Shown: positions 60,161-64,000 of the stretch, in pieces
How the letters are laid out: every line of letters starts with the position of its first letter
Numbering within the stretch: the stretch's first letter is position 1
NCBI GenBank assembly: GCA_028876495.1
Contig: JAGWRO010000093.1
Location: forward strand, 1 to 64,000
Length of the DNA stretch: 64,000 nt
Source of the DNA: Bacteroidota bacterium
GTDB taxonomy: Bacteria > Bacteroidota > Bacteroidia > Chitinophagales > Chitinophagaceae
Reading direction: 5' to 3'
Program-made: the position numbers and the translations under genes
Notes under the pieces: model-generated
Database searches by the model: none
Told to the model about the DNA's origin: nothing
The model's input: only the letters and a program-made list of their open reading frames with translations

Positions 60161-61174
60161 CTGAATAATAAGTTAGAAATAGCGGAATGGGAAAATAAAA
60201 TCTTCGATGCCTCTTATTACAATTTTAATAACCTGGCATTAGAGATATTTTCTTTCCAGTATCAGAATAATGAGCTGTACCAAACTTATGTAAGATCAAT
60301 TGGCGTTATTCCTTCATCAGTTGATAGCGTTGAAAAAATCCCGTTCCTTCCCATTTCATTTTTTAAAACGCATGAAGTAAAAACAACTGATTTTGAACCT
60401 GAAATTATTTTTGAAAGCAGTGGAACTACCGGGGCCAACACAAGCCGCCATTTTGTAAAAAGTGCAGCACTTTATCAAAGAAGTTTTTTAAAAGCATTTC
60501 ATTTATTTTACGGTAATCCTTCCGAATGGTGCATCCTGGCCTTATTGCCCGGCTATCTTGAAAGGGAAAATTCTTCTTTGGTTTACATGGTTAATGACCT
60601 GATAAAGAAAACAAATAATCCGGGAAGCGGGTTTTATTTACACAACTACACCAAACTTTACCAGGCGTTGGTGCGAAATGAAATTATGGCAAAACCCACT
60701 TTGCTTATCGGCGTAACCTATGCCTTACTTGATTTTGCAGAACAACATTCCATGAAATTGAAGAGCAACTTTGTGATGGAAACCGGCGGAATGAAAGGAA
60801 AAAGAGAAGAAATAACCCGTGAAGAAGTACACGAAACCTTAAAAGAGAAATTAGGATTACAAAGCATTCATTCAGAATATGGAATGACAGAATTACTTTC
60901 ACAGGCGTATTCAGATGGTAACGGAAAATTTCGTTCGCCGCCATGGATGAGGGTTTTAATCCGGGAATACAATGATCCTTTTGCTATTAAGGCTGCTTCG
61001 GAAGGTACAAAACCGGTAAATGGTCTCATAAATATTATTGACCTTGCTAATTTATATTCCTGCAGTTTTATTGCCACAGACGATGTAGGCAGATTGTATA
61101 AGAATAATAGTTTTGAAGTGATAGGGAGAAGGGATATGAGCGATTTGCGGGGTTGTAGTTTATTGACTTTGTAG
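60161..61174 (+). CDS. LuxE-like acyl-protein synthetase
   Basis: The full frame of about 337 residues has the LuxE/AMP-binding features: FEPEIIFESSGTTGANTSRH near 80-99 (phosphate-binding motif SSGTTG), WCILALLPGYLERENSSL, then HSEYGMTELLSQAYSDGNG. Such enzymes activate a fatty acid as acyl-AMP and transfer it to protein thiol. No ATG, GTG or TTG occurs in frame between the upstream stop (60155) and 60545, yet the conserved domain starts near 60180. I assign CTG 60161 as the start. A true N-terminus inside the SSGTTG-less region is ruled out by the conserved motifs. Confidence 0.7.
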   Translation: MNNKLEIAEWENKIFDASYYNFNNLALEIFSFQYQNNELYQTYVRSIGVIPSSVDSVEKIPFLPISFFKTHEVKTTDFEPEIIFESSGTTGANTSRHFVKSAALYQRSFLKAFHLFYGNPSEWCILALLPGYLERENSSLVYMVNDLIKKTNNPGSGFYLHNYTKLYQALVRNEIMAKPTLLIGVTYALLDFAEQHSMKLKSNFVMETGGMKGKREEITREEVHETLKEKLGLQSIHSEYGMTELLSQAYSDGNGKFRSPPWMRVLIREYNDPFAIKAASEGTKPVNGLINIIDLANLYSCSFIATDDVGRLYKNNSFEVIGRRDMSDLRGCSLLTL

Positions 61175-61243
61175 CTTATATAGTAATCCAACAAAAAAAT
61201 CGAATTCCTGTTTTGTTTTAAACATTATTTTATGCAGTTGGCT

Positions 61244-61278
61244 AAAAAGTTTGAGTAATCAGACTCAAACTTTTTATT
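61244..61278 (+). terminator. intrinsic terminator after the LuxE-like gene
   Basis: AAAAAGTTTGAGT (61244-61256) pairs with ACTCAAACTTTTT (61263-61275), a 13-bp stem followed by AT-rich sequence. It lies 69 bp after the stop. Confidence 0.88.
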
Positions 61279-61396
61279 TATACAAATGGCTGAGGTATGA
61301 TGCAGAACAAATGTTAAAGCTATTTTAAAAAATAATGCATGCAGCAACCTTCCACTTTAAAAGCGCATTTTTATTGATATAAACTAACGTTCACAA

Positions 61397-63847
61397 ATGT
61401 GGCGCAACTGGTACCTCATTATTTTTATTTTTCTATCTGCCAAAGTAAATGCGCAATCGCATAAACTTTTTGGAAAAATAACCAATGCCAAACTTGAACC
61501 ACTTGCTTTTGTAAGTGTTGAGGTAAGAGAAACCAAAAGGGGAACAATTACCAAAGAAGATGGAACGTACCGGTTGTGGCTGGATGAAGGGAAATATGAT
61601 CTCGTGGTCAGCATGATAGGCTATAAACCACAGGTACTTACTGTTATTATCGGAAAAACTGACGTAGAGAAAAATATCATCATGGAAAACGACGATTCCA
61701 AAGGACTTGCTGAAGTTGTTGTAAAAGGAAGAGACCAGGCAGAGGAAATCATAAGAAATGTGATACGGCATAAAGAGGAAATAAATGCGGCTCACGGCGC
61801 ATACTCATGTAACATGTATATAAAAGCGGTAGAGCAGGATTCTTCTCTCGCAAAAAAAAGAATTGCTAAAAAAGATTCGTCCGATACTATTAATTCAGAT
61901 CTGAAACAAATGGCTATGACCGAAGTGGCGCTCAGGTATGATTATGAATCGCCTGAACGAACGAAAGAAGAAAGAATTGGGGTTACAAGAGGGAAAAAAG
62001 CCGACGGACTTTTTTATTTATCCACTACTGATGGCGATTTTAATTTTTACAACAATCTTGTAAAAGTTCCTGCTGTTTCAGAAGTACCTATTCTTTCGCC
62101 GGTAAGTTACAGTGGCTTACTGGCCTATAAATTCAAAACGCTTGCCATAAAAAGTGAAGGAGACAGAAAAATTTTCACGATCAGTGTAAAACCGCGCCAG
62201 CTAAGCAATGCAACAGTAGAAGGAGAAATCACCATTACTGACAGTTCGTGGGTAATTCTTCATACACAATTTAACTTTCCAAAATATCATTTACCCGAGT
62301 ATGATTTTTTTAAAGTAGAACAGAATTATTCTTTTGTAAAAAATACTGCCTGGATGATCACCCAACAAAAATTCACTTATTTCTCAAAAGCCGGAAAGAA
62401 AACGCTGTCAGGAAATACAACTGTCACCTACAAAGAATTTCAGCTTAATAAAACTTTTGATAAGAAATATTTTGGTGCTGAAGTGAGTACAACGGCTCAA
62501 TCGGCTTATGAAAAAGACACCACCTTCTGGCAAACGGAAAGAACAGTTCCGTTAACACAAAAAGAGGTTCGTTACATTCATTATAAAGACAGCATTTATA
62601 CCGCCACTCATGCCACAACTTACCTCGATTCAATGGATAGAGTGATCAATAAAATCACCTTAAAAAAGCTTTTCTTAACAGGCCTTCAGTTTAATGATCA
62701 TCATAAAGAAAGGCGATGGTATATTCAACCGATTACCGCTTTTTATCAGCCCTTTCAATTTGGAGGCACACGCATTAATCTATCTTTCTTATATACAAAA
62801 ATTTACCAGTCGAAGAAATCGATTTCTTTGTGGAACAATTTAAGTTATGGTATCCGCAATCGTGATGTAAATGGAAGTATCAGGTTCTCTAAATTATACA
62901 ATCCTTTTAACCGGTCTTATTTCAACATTACTTTAGAAAGAAACTTTCAATATATTTTTCAGGGAGATGCATGGATTAACATGTTGAAGCGAAGTAATAT
63001 TTACCTGAATAACGGTATAGGTATAGGTCATAGTTTTGAAATGGTAAACGGGTTGTATTTGTTTACTGATATCAATATGGCTTTGCGCCGGTCTGTCAGC
63101 AATTATAAAACCAATCCCAAAGTTGACAGTCTTTTCGGTAATATCCTTACTGATAATCAAGCGGTAAGTTTTGAACCTTACAATGCACTCTATGGGCAAA
63201 TAAGATTAGAATATACTCCGCACCAACGCTACATCCGTGAGCCAAAAGAGAAAATAATTCTTGGTTCCAAATGGCCTTCTTTTTATACCACGTGGCGCAA
63301 AGGAATTCCCGGCATTTTAAACAGTAAAGTTGAGTTTGATTATCTCGAATTTGGAATTACCCAGGAAATAAAATTGGGCCTTTTAGGTGTTTCCAATTAT
63401 ACTTTGCGTACCGGATCTTTTCTAAGCCGAAAAGATTTACGGCTTGTTGATTATAAGTTTCAGCGCCAGGGCGATCCTCTTTTATTTTTAAACCCAAATG
63501 AAGCTTTTCAATCTCTTGATTCCACCTTCCCGGTATTCAATCGTTTTTATGAAGCACATTATGTTCATAATTTTAATGGTGCTATCATCAACAAAATTCC
63601 TTTGCTGAAAAAATTACAATTGCGTGAAGTAGCAGGTGCGGGGTTTTTAATTGCCCCCGAACGTAACCTTCGCTATGTGGAAGGTTTTGCAGGAATTGAA
63701 CGGGTGATCAAATGGCCTTTTAACCCGTTAACAAAATTTAAATTAGGCGTATATATTGTCGGTTCAGCAGCTAATAAATTCCATAATCCTGTTCAATTTA
63801 AAATTGGCATAACCTCATGGGATAAAGTGAGAAACAAATGGTATTAG
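61397..63847 (+). CDS. DUF5686 outer-membrane beta-barrel with carboxypeptidase-like domain
   Basis: 816 residues: signal peptide to about 20, a carboxypeptidase-like regulatory domain (LFGKITNAKLEPLAFVSVEV; DGTYRLWLDEGKYDLVVSMI), a middle DUF5686 part (EIIRNVIRHKEEINAAHGAY), and a long beta-rich C-terminal region with Tyr and Asn-rich strands, the shape of an outer-membrane barrel. Function unknown; widely found in Bacteroidota. Lone gene preceded by a terminator. Confidence 0.92.
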   Translation: MWRNWYLIIFIFLSAKVNAQSHKLFGKITNAKLEPLAFVSVEVRETKRGTITKEDGTYRLWLDEGKYDLVVSMIGYKPQVLTVIIGKTDVEKNIIMENDDSKGLAEVVVKGRDQAEEIIRNVIRHKEEINAAHGAYSCNMYIKAVEQDSSLAKKRIAKKDSSDTINSDLKQMAMTEVALRYDYESPERTKEERIGVTRGKKADGLFYLSTTDGDFNFYNNLVKVPAVSEVPILSPVSYSGLLAYKFKTLAIKSEGDRKIFTISVKPRQLSNATVEGEITITDSSWVILHTQFNFPKYHLPEYDFFKVEQNYSFVKNTAWMITQQKFTYFSKAGKKTLSGNTTVTYKEFQLNKTFDKKYFGAEVSTTAQSAYEKDTTFWQTERTVPLTQKEVRYIHYKDSIYTATHATTYLDSMDRVINKITLKKLFLTGLQFNDHHKERRWYIQPITAFYQPFQFGGTRINLSFLYTKIYQSKKSISLWNNLSYGIRNRDVNGSIRFSKLYNPFNRSYFNITLERNFQYIFQGDAWINMLKRSNIYLNNGIGIGHSFEMVNGLYLFTDINMALRRSVSNYKTNPKVDSLFGNILTDNQAVSFEPYNALYGQIRLEYTPHQRYIREPKEKIILGSKWPSFYTTWRKGIPGILNSKVEFDYLEFGITQEIKLGLLGVSNYTLRTGSFLSRKDLRLVDYKFQRQGDPLLFLNPNEAFQSLDSTFPVFNRFYEAHYVHNFNGAIINKIPLLKKLQLREVAGAGFLIAPERNLRYVEGFAGIERVIKWPFNPLTKFKLGVYIVGSAANKFHNPVQFKIGITSWDKVRNKWY

Positions 63848-63973
63848 TTTTAAAAATTATACTTGCCCGGATTCAGCAAAATAATAATCATTCAAAAAGG
63901 TTGGTTTACCATAAAATGGCATAGGATTTTAAAAAACAGGCTTTTTTACAGGCATCACTGTTCAGTTCTAAAA

Positions 63974-63983
63974 GTAAACAAAC
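63974..63983 (+). repeat. GTAAACAAAC motif copy
   Basis: Exact copy, preceded by A, 127 bp beyond the DUF5686 gene. See the finding on the recurring 11-mer. Confidence 0.55.
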
Positions 63984-64000
63984 AAATCTTATAAATTCCT

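Overview
The window is chromosomal DNA from a member of the Bacteroidota, most likely of the Chitinophagaceae or a close relative. This is inferred from two SusC/SusD outer-membrane uptake pairs, a type IX secretion (T9SS) sorting domain, DUF6520, DUF5686 and MauE-type proteins, a fused E1 alpha/beta 2-oxoacid dehydrogenase, AT-rich spacers, and several promoters of the Bacteroidota form TTG-N19/20-TAnnTTTG. There is no phage, CRISPR array, rRNA or intact insertion sequence. The only certain RNA gene is tRNA-Val(TAC).

Layout. 1-7.4 kb: a gene-poor start with two diverged GC-rich repeats, then a sigma-region-2-like small protein, a TlpA-like thioredoxin protein, a SusC gene split by a frameshift, and a SusD. 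7.4-12.5 kb: DUF6520 peptide, MauE-like membrane protein, AraC-type regulator, the gluconeogenic pair pckA-fbp, and tRNA-Val. 12.5-21 kb: the C-terminal remnant of an MFS transporter beside the tRNA, then a divergent cassette of two FG-GAP/ASPIC-UnbV proteins, an UnbU/RnfD-like membrane protein and a TauE/SafE exporter, and a flavin-binding protein. 21-25 kb: a tightly coupled operon of an asparagine-synthetase-like protein without the glutaminase cysteine, a radical SAM enzyme and a halogenase-like flavoprotein. 25-32 kb: a minimal T9SS protein, grpE-dnaJ, FAH-family hydrolase, pth, about 1 kb holding two tandem paralogous small-RNA units, a SpoIIAA-like protein, and cbpA-cbpM. 32-38 kb: APC permease, glycosylasparaginase, CutC, D-3-phosphoglycerate dehydrogenase, a serine hydrolase. 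38-44.6 kb: DeoR regulator with a second SusC/SusD pair. 44.8-51.6 kb: LemA/DUF2207, then a trans-4-hydroxyproline catabolic operon without its dehydrogenase, and a LOG-family protein. 51.7-64 kb: Nramp-like transporter, a deletion remnant of a DUF72 gene, fused BCKDH E1, bioB preceded by a PIN-toxin module, M42 peptidase, UbiA-like protein, lipoprotein, a LuxE-like acyl-protein synthetase lacking a normal start codon, and a DUF5686 protein.

Most of the window is core metabolism and nutrient uptake. The parts that ordinary annotation would miss or not explain are: the twin sRNA units near 29.3-30.06 kb, with matched promoters, hairpins and terminators; the asparagine-synthetase/radical SAM/flavoprotein operon; the UnbU/UnbV cassette away from any enediyne polyketide synthase; an 11-mer, AGTAAACAAAC, recurring mostly between genes; the SusC frameshift; and two gene remnants (MFS beside tRNA-Val, and DUF72).
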